Origin: Acanthaster planci
Lineage: Eukaryota > Echinodermata > Asteroidea > Valvatida > Acanthasteridae
Reading direction: 5' to 3'
Length of the DNA stretch: 64,000 nucleotides
Assembly (NCBI RefSeq): GCF_001949145.1
Contig: NW_019091372.1
Location: forward strand, 220,117-284,116
Translations under genes and position numbers: made by a program
The notes under the pieces: generated by a model
Database searches by the model: none
Told to the model about the DNA's origin: nothing
Seen by the model: the letters and a program-made list of their open reading frames with translations, nothing else
Shown here: in pieces, positions 1 to 12,241 of the stretch
Layout: each line of letters opens with the position of its first letter
Position numbering within the stretch: position 1 is the first letter of the stretch

Positions 1-3000
1 TTTTGTCTTCTCTAGCTCTGTAGGTTTCTTCAAGATTTCAACCACAGTGCCACAAATTGTCTGATGAGTCCATGGTTTCACAGCATACCAAATAAATCAA
101 AACTAATCGGAAATATTTTTACATTTTGACCCGTGTTTCATCAAACAACTACCAGGTACCTTGTTCTCAAAAATGCAAACAAAAACGCAAATGCAATGAA
201 TTATTTCAAAGTCTTGATTTACAGTGCCAAACACAAGCTGCAAAGACCTCACAACTGGAAACTGACATAGACGGAGAAACACTTTTAACAAAGTTGCCTC
301 TTCAGGTGCCAAATGTTCTGTGTGAGGCCCAGTTTGTTTGTTTCTTTGTGTATTTATTGCCCACGTTGATAGTCCTGACCCATTACTTGGTCTCAAGCGT
401 CTACTCCAGACATTCCAAGTTTTAAGATCCCGACAAATCTTTGGACTTTAAAATTTGTTCTCCTTTGGAGGAAGTCGCAAAGCCAGTCCTTCATCTGATT
501 CTTCCCGCTGTCCACAATTTCATTCCCTTCCAACCTTTTCAGTATATTCCCTTCAACCCATCCTTGGTTGAAGCCATGTTGATAGTCTTTGCTTGTTTCA
601 ATCATTCATTCCTGAATATTCCTTCCTCCGGATGCTAGTCCCATTGGGGATCACTGGACTGAAGTCTCCAACAGTCATCTTTCCTGGACAATCACACACA
701 CTGCCTTCGTGAGGAAAGCATCATCAGCAGTACGAACTGGTGAGCTAGAGAGACAAAGTTTCATGTACTTGGCAAACACTTAGAGAGGGCTTAGCTAAAG
801 CAACAGAAAACTGTGATTTTCCCATCACAAAGGTGGTCCGACTGAGGCGATGCTAATTCCGCAGAGTTTGTTTGGCCACCTGGTAGAAGGGCCCATGAAC
901 AAAACGTGGCAACAAAGTTCAATGATACCGCTACAGTCCAGCGTTACCAGGTGACAAGAAGAGACAATGAATGACAAATATCGTGGGCTCAGATCGCCTT
1001 AAAGAAGTCCTATCATTAAAGGGAAATTTTCTCTTTGGAGCATTGGCCTAAACTCCGAGACAGTGTGACTTTCGTGTCCACAAATATTCAGTGTCAACAG
1101 AACAGTCCAGGCTACTGTAACAGTTCCCACGCAGAAGCAAATAAAGTACATGTACATGTAGACCAAGTGTGGCTGAGAACACCTTCACTAGAAACTAATT
1201 ATCACAGCACTAGCTTCACCCTGGGTAATTAAACAGGGCCTGAAACAAATTCAAAATGACTCATGCTTCCGGCATGTCACTAGTGTACACCTGTGATGAT
1301 TTCTGTCTTGAAGTTGAAAAGAAAAAGTTGCGTGAGAGAATACAGCTAATCCTAGCAAACTTCCATTGTGAAGCATCAAAGTAGAAGCTTAACCAAAAGA
1401 AAGAAAAGTTACAAGCCCAAAAGGTGGCGAGTCATATTTAACAAGGTAGCTGAATATAAAGATGGACGTAGTTCAGCAGAATGGAGCAAGTGCTACTTAT
1501 AATAATTTGCTAACACAAGTATGGAACATACTTGATTTAGCTGCTCACTTTTAAAGCTCCAATTTAGTTACATTCTTTGACAATTATTTTCCCTCTGCTT
1601 TTGTCCAACATGATGCAGAAAGCAAAGGAAACAGGAACAACAGAAATCTTACAACAGCTACCGCTGGTAACCCCGTGAAAACAAACTGAAAAGGGGCATT
1701 TAAAAAGCACGGCTGGGAACCGGTAAAACTTTAACAAACTGTGTCGCATGGGTGCTTAAGTCTGCCAATATGATGACACAAAGGAAAGTATGTAAGTTAC
1801 AGAAGTGGACGGTAAGATGTGATTTCAAGTCATTGCAAAAAAGACAGGTGTAAGCCCCATACCCCTACCGAGCAAAGTCCATTGATAGAAAGGTCAACAA
1901 TGGAATTGATGGATGTGAAGCTGTTGAGGAGGATGGCAGGGGGGTGCCTGACGCCAAGCAGGAGGGGTGTAAGCATTCAGCCGAGGAGGGTATTATAGTC
2001 AGGGACTGTGAAGTAATAGGGGTGTAATTGCTCCCCCTTGAGGGTTTAAGTGTGTGTTCACTCAGAGAATGACAATAGAAGTCAGACCTAGGACTACTAG
2101 GGTACGAGATTCTTTAAACTCAGACTGGAGAAGGTATATGGATAGGTTTAGGGTGTGGAAAGGGGGGTGAATGTACTGGTAAGAGCAATTGAAAACTAAG
2201 ATTTAAAGTAAATTTCTCCGTAGGTTTCCTGTAAAACAGAGGAAAGACGTCTCTTACAAGTGGTAAGAAAGCAGTTTTGAGAAGAACTGATGTCTTCATT
2301 CCCTCCGATTTTGTATCAGTCGGCTGTACTTAATTATCATCTCAAGAACTGACGCTGTCTGGAGAAGTTGCTCAAATAAACTGAAAAATCGACACTTTCA
2401 GGCATATTCAACGTCATCTTTCCCAAATGAATTGTTTCTTCACTCATTTCAATTAGGATTTGCTCTTTTCAAGTCCATGAGAAAGCAAACAAATTCCATC
2501 TCCAGCAACTTCCTGTAGTCTTTGATTTCAACAACAGCCTCTGGAACTGCATCATCCTTCCTCTTTTCAATCTCACCGTCTCTGCTCTATACATCCTACC
2601 CTCGTTACCATCTCCCTGAGGAGTATTAGATGGCCTGAGCCAGACTTAATTAGCCGCAAGTAGGGATCACATCACTCCGATTTACTCTAATTAAACCGAA
2701 TAGGCAGAAAAGCTGTTTAGTTGAGCATCATTCATGTAATCTTCAAATAATGACTCAGTGACGGAATCTTTTGGGGTCGCATTGAGCACAATCAGAGTCC
2801 CAAGAATGACTGTCAGTCATACTTAACACTTTGAAGTTACTCCAGCCCGATATTGATTACATCTTTGCAAGGCAATAAAAGGGTCAATTAAATCAAATAA
2901 AACTTGTACCGCCCCAACCTGTTACCTGGTAGAAGTGAGGTTATTGCACTTGGAATCCGTGTTTAAAATGGAATCTTTTCTGACATGGACTGCAAAAAAG

Positions 3001-6000
3001 TTTGTCAAACAATCTGATGGCCCTAGCCACTCAGTTTCTGAGACAAGTTTGCATCAAATCTTCAACTCTTCACAGAGACATCTGTGACTTCAGTGAACCA
3101 CTCGTAACTTTTGGGGAAAAAATTAATGACTATTCTGTGACAAATCCATGAATTTTCACTGTAAAAGCCAGGAATTTTATACCATGACAAAATACCTGTC
3201 TGTCTTACAAGAAATGCAAATTTACATAATCTGGACAATAAATGAGAAAGGGGTCTACGCAAACAGTAGGCCTACTCAATCTCGAAGAACTGTTGGAAAA
3301 TTTAAGGGGGGGTAGGTAAATGCAATTGGAAAAGTGTTTACAAAAAGGCAAGTCTGACACAAATTTGAGGGCACAAAGAAGCCTGAAATATATCCACGCT
3401 ATAAGATTCAATCTACTCGGGAAGAAACTGTTTGAAGTATGCAGCCAACCAACACTAGTATCTCGGCGTTCAAGTTGAAATATAAAGCAACCTGAAACCA
3501 GTATAGACAAGGCTGTACATGGATACGGAAACATCTTCTGTCTGAAGACAAAATCCAACTCATTTTGCCCTTAAACTGTAAGGACCTGAAGCGAGTTAGA
3601 GCCCGACACAAGGGGAGGGATCAGGAACAGATAATCCCAGAAATCTTTAATCTAATCCCAATCTTATTTCAGGAGTACAAAAGCCCAAAATAAAGCCCCT
3701 ACAAAACAAGTGATTGGGTAGCACTCATTTATTTCCGACCAGCGTTTTTTTTCGTCTCATTTTTTTGTCTAGACAAGTATTGATTTTACTGCAGTCATGT
3801 CATGAGCTTATTAACATACTTGTGAAGCTCAGGCAACAATGCCACATCATCAAACCTCACAATCTCCTGGCAAGATTCCTGAAAGTTTTTTCATAAAGAA
3901 CACAGTTAAAAAAATTTCCAAACTTCAAAATCCAATTGGTCTCAATTTACAGTTTCTGTGATTCGTCAACATGAACCCCTTCATTTTTACGAGGCAGAGC
4001 TAAAGCCTGAATGATTAATGGTGTTCTGCCCACCAAGCTAGGCTGTTAGAAATGCAAAGCCCGAGGCTTAAATAAACCTGTCTTTTGACAAAGTGTTTTC
4101 AATGCTGGGGAAAATGATGCCATGAGAAGTTGAAGTCCTCACATGTATTAATAGTCACTTTAGCATATACAAATGTACTGCAAAGCCCACAAAAACTTTT
4201 GAAAAGTATTCAAAAATGCTTCTCGTTATCTTTGCATATCTCTTTTGATCTCTAAACATCAACAATGCTACATGTATTTGGGATAGTGCAATGTAATAAC
4301 TCATCCGAATACATCTTAGAGAGAGATTTCTAAATTCTACAGTCTTGTTTAGAAACACCCTTGAAATCTAAAAGAACAAAATCTTATCTAACCAAATTTT
4401 GTAAAGCTCTTTAGTAGCATCTTCAACTTTATAACATTCCCATTAAGGAATGCAAACGTTTGGTGTCGTGGTAAGGCCCAACATGGCTCCCCAATCATAC
4501 CCTACGTGATATAATTCTTCAAAAGTCGCTCCTGAGGGAATACGGTGTACAGTGTGCTTACAATGCACACTGCATATTTCAGAGTAAATTGGAGTCTTAG
4601 TAACCTTTCACTATTTTCAATGGGTCTGAGATTCCACGGATCTACGGATAACATAAAAATCAGGCAAATTATATATATTTCTACTGGGTTGATGTATGGA
4701 GTCTGGTTTTGCACTCTGGATGGCCCAGGATCTGGGGGAAAAAGTGGGGAAACCGAAGAATTGAAATCCACAACACACACAGGAACAAACCAACAGACCG
4801 AGACAAGACATTGAACTTTCTACATAATAGCCCAAAGTTCAAGCACAAAAAGTGTCAGGCAACTTGCTGGGTGTTTTTTTTAAACAAGTACAATGCATTT
4901 GATATGCTGAATCAGTGTCAAAGTTGGCACATGACCTCTAAAAAGGTCCAGCCCCTTCACATCCCCTACCTAGATAGAAGGTACATTGTACTTTCGGCCT
5001 AAGCATGAAATCCAAAGTTTACAATACGCCGCATTGAAGGAGATCTCTAAAATTTAAAGCCTAGCTTAGAGATATATCTCCTCAACACTGGAACTGGTAG
5101 TTCCACTGGATGAATATCAAACAATTACAAGCTAAAGATGAGGACAAGAGGAATAATAAGAGAACGATGATGCATCATAATTATCAGCAGAGGATATCGG
5201 ATGACAGAGAAAGAGAGAAAGAGTTTACACCTGTAAAAGTAAACTCTGAGATGAGCCAAATCCACAAGCACTGAGTGTCGCATTCCTTCTTTTCCTGCTC
5301 CTTCAGAGCTAGATTTTCTGTCTTAAAATAGCCAGAAATTTCTTCAGTGAAGACCACTAAGTCTGCACGGCAATTTCAAGAAACCTGCGTCTAGATTTCT
5401 AACATACATGTACATAACAGGTGCAAGGTTATCACACTTCACACATATTAACAATAAAAGGACAGTTGCAGGCTGAACTGAATCAGCATTCCTGATATCG
5501 CAACGGTAGTTTTCAATGTGACATTTGGAATCACAATTCCCCCAAAAGTCTCCCTTCCAAATAAAAATTGTCGACAGACAAAGGCAACGTAATACATGTC
5601 AAATAGCAATCAATTTCAAAGGGCAAATTTGAAGGAAGCCCCAGACTTCTAACCATTTAAGGCTACGTGATAGCACACAGTCAACTCAAAAAGCTGTAAG
5701 AGTCATTATTTCTGACAATTAATTATTTACGTCAGAACGCCATAACTCTGGACCAAGTGCAGATGGTTCAACCTCAGTGCATATATTACAAGTACACTGT
5801 GATCATGTGGGTTACCATATATGGCTTTATAGTCACACACCAAAGGCTCAGGGCAAAGCCGCCCCACTCATTGTTACCACATACCAGCCGACAGACACCA
5901 AGGCACAGGTTAATGAATATTCATAATTGACATATTGACCAATGAGAACGGTGCATGTGCTTCTATGAATAGTAATGACAGGCTCTCTTCCCAGGTAAGC

Positions 6001-6410
6001 TCAGGGAAAAAATGGCAACGAGCCAGTCAGACCTTTTTGTTGAGGGATCATTTTCCATAACATTAAGGATGTGTATTCAAATAATGAAGCTTGGAAGCCA
6101 AGCACGGAGCACTGCAATTAGGAGAATGCATGCCGGGAGTTGGAAAAACAGCAAAATGACTTGACAGAAAATTTAGCTCTTAGAATCTGCTGGCAAAATG
6201 GCAAGAAAAAAGATCTGCCAAAAGATCTGTAAAGAGCAGGAAAAGAGTGTCTCGGGGGGAGGGGCATAAGCACTTGGATAAAGATGTGAAAAAAATAAGG
6301 AAGTGCTTTCACTATCACCAGATGAATCCAGAGTTGAAAGATTTCTTCTGTCTGTATCGTAAAGTTGGTAAAGCATTCCCGGAGGAAAGACTCCACCAGC
6401 TTGTAGAGAG
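1..6410. other. Non-coding stretch, no gene seen
   Basis: I see no frame with codon bias, domain signature or paired splice sites. Open frames here are under 125 codons and read as chance frames on both strands. Visible content: a G-rich, low-complexity patch at about 1,850-2,170, a homeodomain-site-rich patch at about 2,640-2,900, a small perfect hairpin near 4,550-4,575 (arms CAGTGTGC/GCACACTG), and a palindromic AT-rich word ATGAATATTCAT near 5,915. It could be distal flank or intron of a gene outside the window. Confidence 0.6.
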
Positions 6411-6554
6411 GAGACAATGAGAAGAAGTTAAAGGTTTAGAGGTGGGAGGAAAACCCCAGAGGAACTGGTTAAAACTCACACTGAGCCGGGATTCAAACCT
6501 GGACCGTAGAGGCGGAAGGCAAGGAAAGAAGCACTGCACCAACCTGGCTCCCCC
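6411..6554 (-). mobile_element. tRNA-derived SINE, copy 1
   Basis: Read on the minus strand, the element begins with a tRNA-like head. It has an A-box-like TGGTGCAGTGC followed about 35 bases later by a B-box-like GGTTTGAATCCC. A pyrimidine-rich body follows (CCTCTGGGGTTTTCCTCCC) and it ends in CATTGTCTCC. The same order, spacing and tail recur at 12,739-12,913, which is why I call it a SINE and not a tRNA gene. No cloverleaf closes, so it is not a functional tRNA. Confidence 0.75.
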
Positions 6555-9500
6555 TTGCCGTCATTTCACTAAAACTACAAAACTGGTGGGAATCTTCACA
6601 CATTTTAGCCAAGGTCTAAGAATTTCCATGTTGAATCCATTTGGAACCTTCAGTTAAGTCCTACATAAGACAGTTCACGAAAATCCACTTAACCATAGCT
6701 ACATGTCATAACCCAATTGCAAAAAACTGGGTAGTCGTCACTTCAGCAAACGTTAGCGTATCCTTCCAACAAAACTCTCACAGATTTAAGTTTTTGCAGC
6801 ATCATAAAGGCTCAGACATTTCTTCACAAATATCACAAGACTGGCGGAATTATCAATTTACTTGCGGGTTTCTGTTTTACCCTGTTTAATAGGATTCACA
6901 TTTTTGTTTTCAACACACTTTCCCAGGAATTAGTGCTCTTAATTTCAACAAACATTTGATCTTCCTTTTTTACATGCAGTATCTTTGACAATTACGTCTT
7001 GCAAAAAAGGCAGACAATTTCTGGGAAGTGTTGCAGAAATCCATAGAAACTTAGAACAACCCACACAGCAAGGAACAGTTTAAACAACAGACACATTTTA
7101 CATCCCACTTTGGCTGAGCCGATCATAACACTATAAAATCTATTTTTATGGGTTTGGAGCATTGTTGTGTAATGCCCCGCTTGCAACTTTTCCCATCTCA
7201 AGATTTCAAATTAAAAAAAAAACATTCCTGAAGATGTTTACAAGCTCTCAAGGGTCGTACTTGTTTGTGCCACCATCATGACAAAGACAGAAGTTGATGG
7301 GGATGACCTTGCTGAGAACAATGACACTTATCTCCGACAATCGCCATAATTACTGTCACTTAATGATAAGGCGATAACTTCTGACCTCCCACCGGCTTGG
7401 GAGAAAAGAAACCAAAGGCCCAGCTTATCACAGAAAAACACAAGGATTAAATGCCTACTTGTTCAAGACCGCACTGACCAATAAAAACACAGGAGAGATG
7501 TAGTTTGTTTGTACTGGAGTTCATCATTGGCCAAAGGAATAATAGAGTACTCTACGATAGGGTGACAATGAATAATCCACTCATAAAGACAAGAAACGAA
7601 TCACACTGTCTCGCAAATAATGCAGCTAACGCTTCTCAGACACAATCACTGGAGGGTTGATGACGTCTGTCCGCCTACGCAATACCCTCTCACACTAAAA
7701 AATCACCACAGACTGGAATGAAACAACACAAAATGGACACAAATGCCAACAAAAACAAAGCATATTCAAGCCAGCGTCTGAAAGAGAGACAATACATGGC
7801 CTCTGACTTCAGGAAATCAATATGAATGACCCTCTTAATTGCAGAAAAACACAGCTTACATTCAAGCTGTTACATTGAAAGGAGGTCTTACTTTTATAAC
7901 TACAGGCCTAAAAGGATTTTAAAAACTTTTTACCTGCGCAATTAATGCTTGATCTTTTTAACAAAAAGAAATTCTGAACTGGTATGTGACCACAGGCAAA
8001 GAGTCTTTGAAGTAAACACAGATGACCGGCCAAATGAAATGCCAAAATAGGAACCGTAGCTGACCAATGACATGACAATGTAAAATTGCAACACATCTGA
8101 CCAAAACGTAGGAAAACAATTGATATCCAAGGCCTGCCTCCCCCACCCTAAAAAAAATCAACAGTGTGAGCTGATACCTGTGCAGACTGACCAATAGGGA
8201 GGCTGCAAGACTGTATATTCCAAGTAATCATTTCAATATCTTTACTCTGATTGGGTGGCAAACAATGGTTTGAGGGCAGAAGAGGATGATGGGATATTAC
8301 CTTTCAGGAGTCAACTCAAAAACACATTGGATTAAAATACCAATGAAGACAATGATGGCTTACCACCGAGGTGACATCTGCGAGAAACAATTCTCTACAA
8401 TTCAGCAGGAGAAACTACTAGTTGTAGGTAATCGCAATAATGCTATCCCCTCTGTGCAATCACTACTGGGGGCGCTGCACAACCTCACACAGCAAGGTGT
8501 GGTCACCAAGGCTGCACCCAAAAGTTGTGGCTTTGGCTGGAAGTAAGCACATGCTTACATAAGCCATTGCATTGTGACGGAATCCACTTGCCATAGACAT
8601 GTGTCGCCGTTAGCCAGAGCCAGCTATTTGGCGACAAACCTCAATCTGATTCAACTGTATAAAGGGGCTTGATTCTACATATGAATCCAAACACCAAACA
8701 ATAACAAAACAACACAATGATTTCCATGGAAATTTTCAAATTATTATTGCTGAACGATAGGCTCCATTACTTTAAACCAAATAAGCTTTGAATACAAACA
8801 AAAGATAAATGAAATACATGTATTCACCATGACCGTTTCTGCTAAGCTGTATTATTTTGCTAAGCAAGTACAGGTACATGTATGAATGTGCTTAACACAC
8901 TGTAAACAGGTACTGCGATAGTTGCTTACTGTTTTTATATACATGTGTACAACAACATACAATGTAATTAAATTTACATTTGCATAGTACACGTACATGA
9001 GCAGTACATAATGTCAAATGTAAATAAAGTTCCACAAATACCAAGATTGATAGTCAAAAGAATAAACAAAAATAATAACAATTTTTCAGCCAGCACTGTC
9101 ACTGATGCACGGGCGTATAAGCGAAAATAATAAACAGACTTCGAGATGGGAAGAATAAATGAACACTACACCCTGAACAGAGTTTAATAACTCTAGCAAG
9201 CCAAGAGAGGGCGCTACAACTGGTTTACAGTCCTGAGATTTAACGGCCGTGAACCCCGTCTGTGCTAGAGTTTGTTGACCTCGAGGTCAAGAAGCGCTTC
9301 GTGTATACACTTACATCAGCAACACAGCGTGGGAACGTGAAGGTGTGTAACTGTCGGATCATTGCCACTGAGCTTGTCACAAGTCAAAATGACAGGGAGT
9401 AAATCAGGCATTGCTGCTATCACGGTTCATGCGAACACCTTGTCACCTGACCTGTGATTGGTTGACCCGGAACAGACTTGTGATGACTTGATCATAATTC

Positions 9501-10500
9501 TGCCAGGTATCAGGTGAAGGGATGTCTATCCTGATATTGCAAACTATGAAGGTGACAAGGCACTTAACCCTACACACCGGTCATGTTTTGTGGGATAGCA
9601 AGGACTTGTTGGATATATATATGAAAAACAACAATGAAAGTCTTGTTTGCAAGTCTCTGTGTTTGACATTTGATGACAAAAAGGTCATGCCCTCTGCCCC
9701 CAAGTAGAAACGGTACCAACCACAGTCATCTACAAAACTAACAATTATCAACTCTTCCACAAGACTAATTTAGATATGGCTCATAGAAAAACAAAAATTT
9801 AACACAAAGCAAAGAAAAAGTAGAACATAAACTCAACTGAACTGAAGACAGTTTAAGAGCCAATTAATTTGTCAAAGGCAGTGAGGAAGCTCCTCTCATA
9901 AGTTTCCAAACTAGGTTACTTTACATAATTCTTCCTGCAAAATTCCATCAAAATATAACTGGCATATAGCTAGACTTCTAATACTTTCATCAACAAATGC
10001 CAAAGATATCCTTTGAGCAGCTAGGGTCAAAGGTGTTTGACATGACCCAAGATTCAGTGGGTATAAATCCCGACAGTGTTATTGATCATGTCACACCCTG
10101 TCATAAACAATGCTCAACAAGCATCTTTTAAGGCCTGAATTGTTTCACATAAATCTATCAGTGATCCTGACGCTGGTTGGCACCCGCCACTTACGCAGGT
10201 TTTGGCGTCCATAAACCATCTGAAACAAACACGGCCTTACACTGATCACAGAAAACACGATGCCAGTCTCTTTGGCTTCTTAAGCTTATTTTTCAATTTT
10301 TGATCGTTTTTACCCTCGAAACTGACACTTTAAATCAACTCTGTGGCAAAGCATCCTCCATCTCGGTAACATTTGAGGCAACTCCTGACTCGCATTAAAG
10401 AGCCACAGAACGAGATAACCACAAATGTTGGCAAGATCACCTGGTTTTAGTTGTGCCTTTTTTGGGTTTGGTTCCAAGCTCACCTTCAAGTTTCCAAGCC
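6555..10500. other. Non-coding stretch downstream of POLD1
   Basis: No supportable gene. This contains the presumed 3' UTR and 3' flank of POLD1, which is read on the minus strand and stops at 10,501. I could not find a convincing AATAAA on the minus strand close to the stop. A cluster of GATA-type sites (CTTATCTCC, TGATAAGG, GCGATAAC, CTTATCAC) occurs at about 7,325-7,435. TACATG-rich palindromic sequence occurs at about 8,810-9,000. A CpG-richer patch lies at 9,240-9,310. Confidence 0.5.
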
Positions 10501-12241
10501 TCACCAGACAGGCAGCCCAAACCGCTTGATGATAGCGTCTTGGTCAGCTAAGTCCTTCTGCACTTTCTTCCTCATGTAAAAAATCGGACAATCACGACTG
10601 CAAACAAACAATGATCCCAAACTTGAGCAATGCTGAAAGAGATGCTTCTTTCAAGTCCAACCACAGTGACCGCCAGACACTTTATGCTTGCGCCCATCAA
10701 ATTTGATATGAAAATTACATCTCATCTGAGACATTTCACGTCCATACCTTTTCCATAAAAAATGGGCGAAAGTCACATGTTTACTATTTTTATGGAAAAA
10801 TAAATTCCAGGTCACATGACTTTTACGAGAACAATGCATTTGATTACTGTACACTCTTCATTAACCCCAACCCCCTAGGGTGTATGTAAAATCATATTGA
10901 AATCGGAGGACTTAGGACTGTTAGGGATCTGGAGATAAGCTTTTCAGCAGTCCCAGAAAAGCCAACCTGTGTCCAAGCAGGAAATTTCGCAGCTAAGAAA
11001 CTCCCAGCATACCTGGTGCACAAGATGTCTTCATGTAAACTCCCCTGGCACCTTTGGCACTGCGTCCATAAGCGTCCAAACTTCTCCTCCAAAGCACTCA
11101 AATGGATAACCTGGACGAGATGAAGTCAGTTACAATTTGGTGGGAAGAGGGGGGTGCAAATTGATGGACTGCAGGTGCTATAAACCAGATGTTGCAGCTA
11201 CAAGTCTCATCTTTCAGAGCCAAGTTAACTTTGATCTTCAGTATTCTCAGAAACATCAAATTTTGACATAATTTAATAGCTAAGACAACAGCATAGGCAA
11301 TAGAGAAAATGAAATCATTTTCAATAATTCTGTAAATTAGATCCCGAAGCCTACGGTGCTACTTTTGACAGCCAATGACTGTACCTCCTTCTGATAGATT
11401 TCTGTCTCGATGCTCTTGCAGTGTTTACAGACAGAGGAGTTGTCTTTATCTAGCGGTGTCTTGCAACCGATGCAAGTGCTGCGTTTCTTGGTGAATGCCA
11501 TCAGACCACCAACCTTGGACGTGACTTTGGTTTTTGTCAGGGTATGTTCCCCTTCTGAAGACCAAACAAAACCATCAATATTGCAATGGACGCATACATG
11601 TCATGAACAAAAAGTGAAATGTTTCTACCGATGAAGTGAGCACATTTTCCCATTTCTACAATAAAACCATTTTCTATGTTATAAAATTTCGAAGACGATC
11701 TTTTCCAGTAATAAAAGTGACCATAAACAATTTACATTTTATTTAAATACACCACCAAAAGTTAAGAACCATTTTTTTTTAACTTGTAATTTTTTTTCTG
11801 AGCAATGAGTGGGGTCTAGTTCTTTCCTTTTTTGTCTAGATGTATTCTCATTGGTATAAACAATTTCTAAAAATGTTTCAAAACATCAAATACACATTTT
11901 CTGCAGTCAAGTATCTCTCATAAAAAAGTATCCACGAAAATGAAAAGTGGTCCTTAACTTTTTTTTTGAGAAGTGTACTTCATCAAAACAAATGTTCACA
12001 AGATGTCATCGAAAGAGATTATTAGAAATGATTAGACTGAACCGAAGAGTTACATTCCCTATCATTTCAATGAATGCCCACTACAAGAAGTGGAATCTTG
12101 GAACTTACTGAAGAGCATATCAGTTGCTTTGTGTTCACCAACTACAGGTTCAAAAATCCTGAGCAGAGGCATCTTGAGCTGGTTGTCAAGGTAATAGCGC
12201 GTGTCTATGGGGATGTTGTTTTCCAACACGTAGATGGGATC
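10501..12241 (-). other. POLD1: POLD1 exons 19-22: C-terminal metal-binding domain
   Basis: CysA is C1013-x2-C1016-x11-C1028-x2-C1031, the zinc-type cluster. CysB is C1060-x2-C1063-x9-C1073-x4-C1078. In the family, CysB binds a 4Fe-4S cluster and contacts the B subunit (established knowledge). The phase-1 join of exon 19 (TTC A) to exon 20 (AA GGG) is needed to avoid a stop and restores FKGEHT. The protein ends ...RFGLPVW before TGA at 10,503-10,501. Intron 19 holds a mariner-like MITE. Confidence 0.93.

Noticed and set aside
393-605. Minus-strand 70-codon frame with a YQHGFNQGWVEG block (Yae1-like) and WLCDFLQRR (reverse-transcriptase-like)
   Set aside because: Both resemblances are short, there is a stop directly upstream, no splice-linked extension, and the opposite strand is equally open. 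Treated as chance.
8286-8546. 86-codon plus-strand frame
   Set aside because: No domain, no coding bias, no splice partners; composition fits chance.
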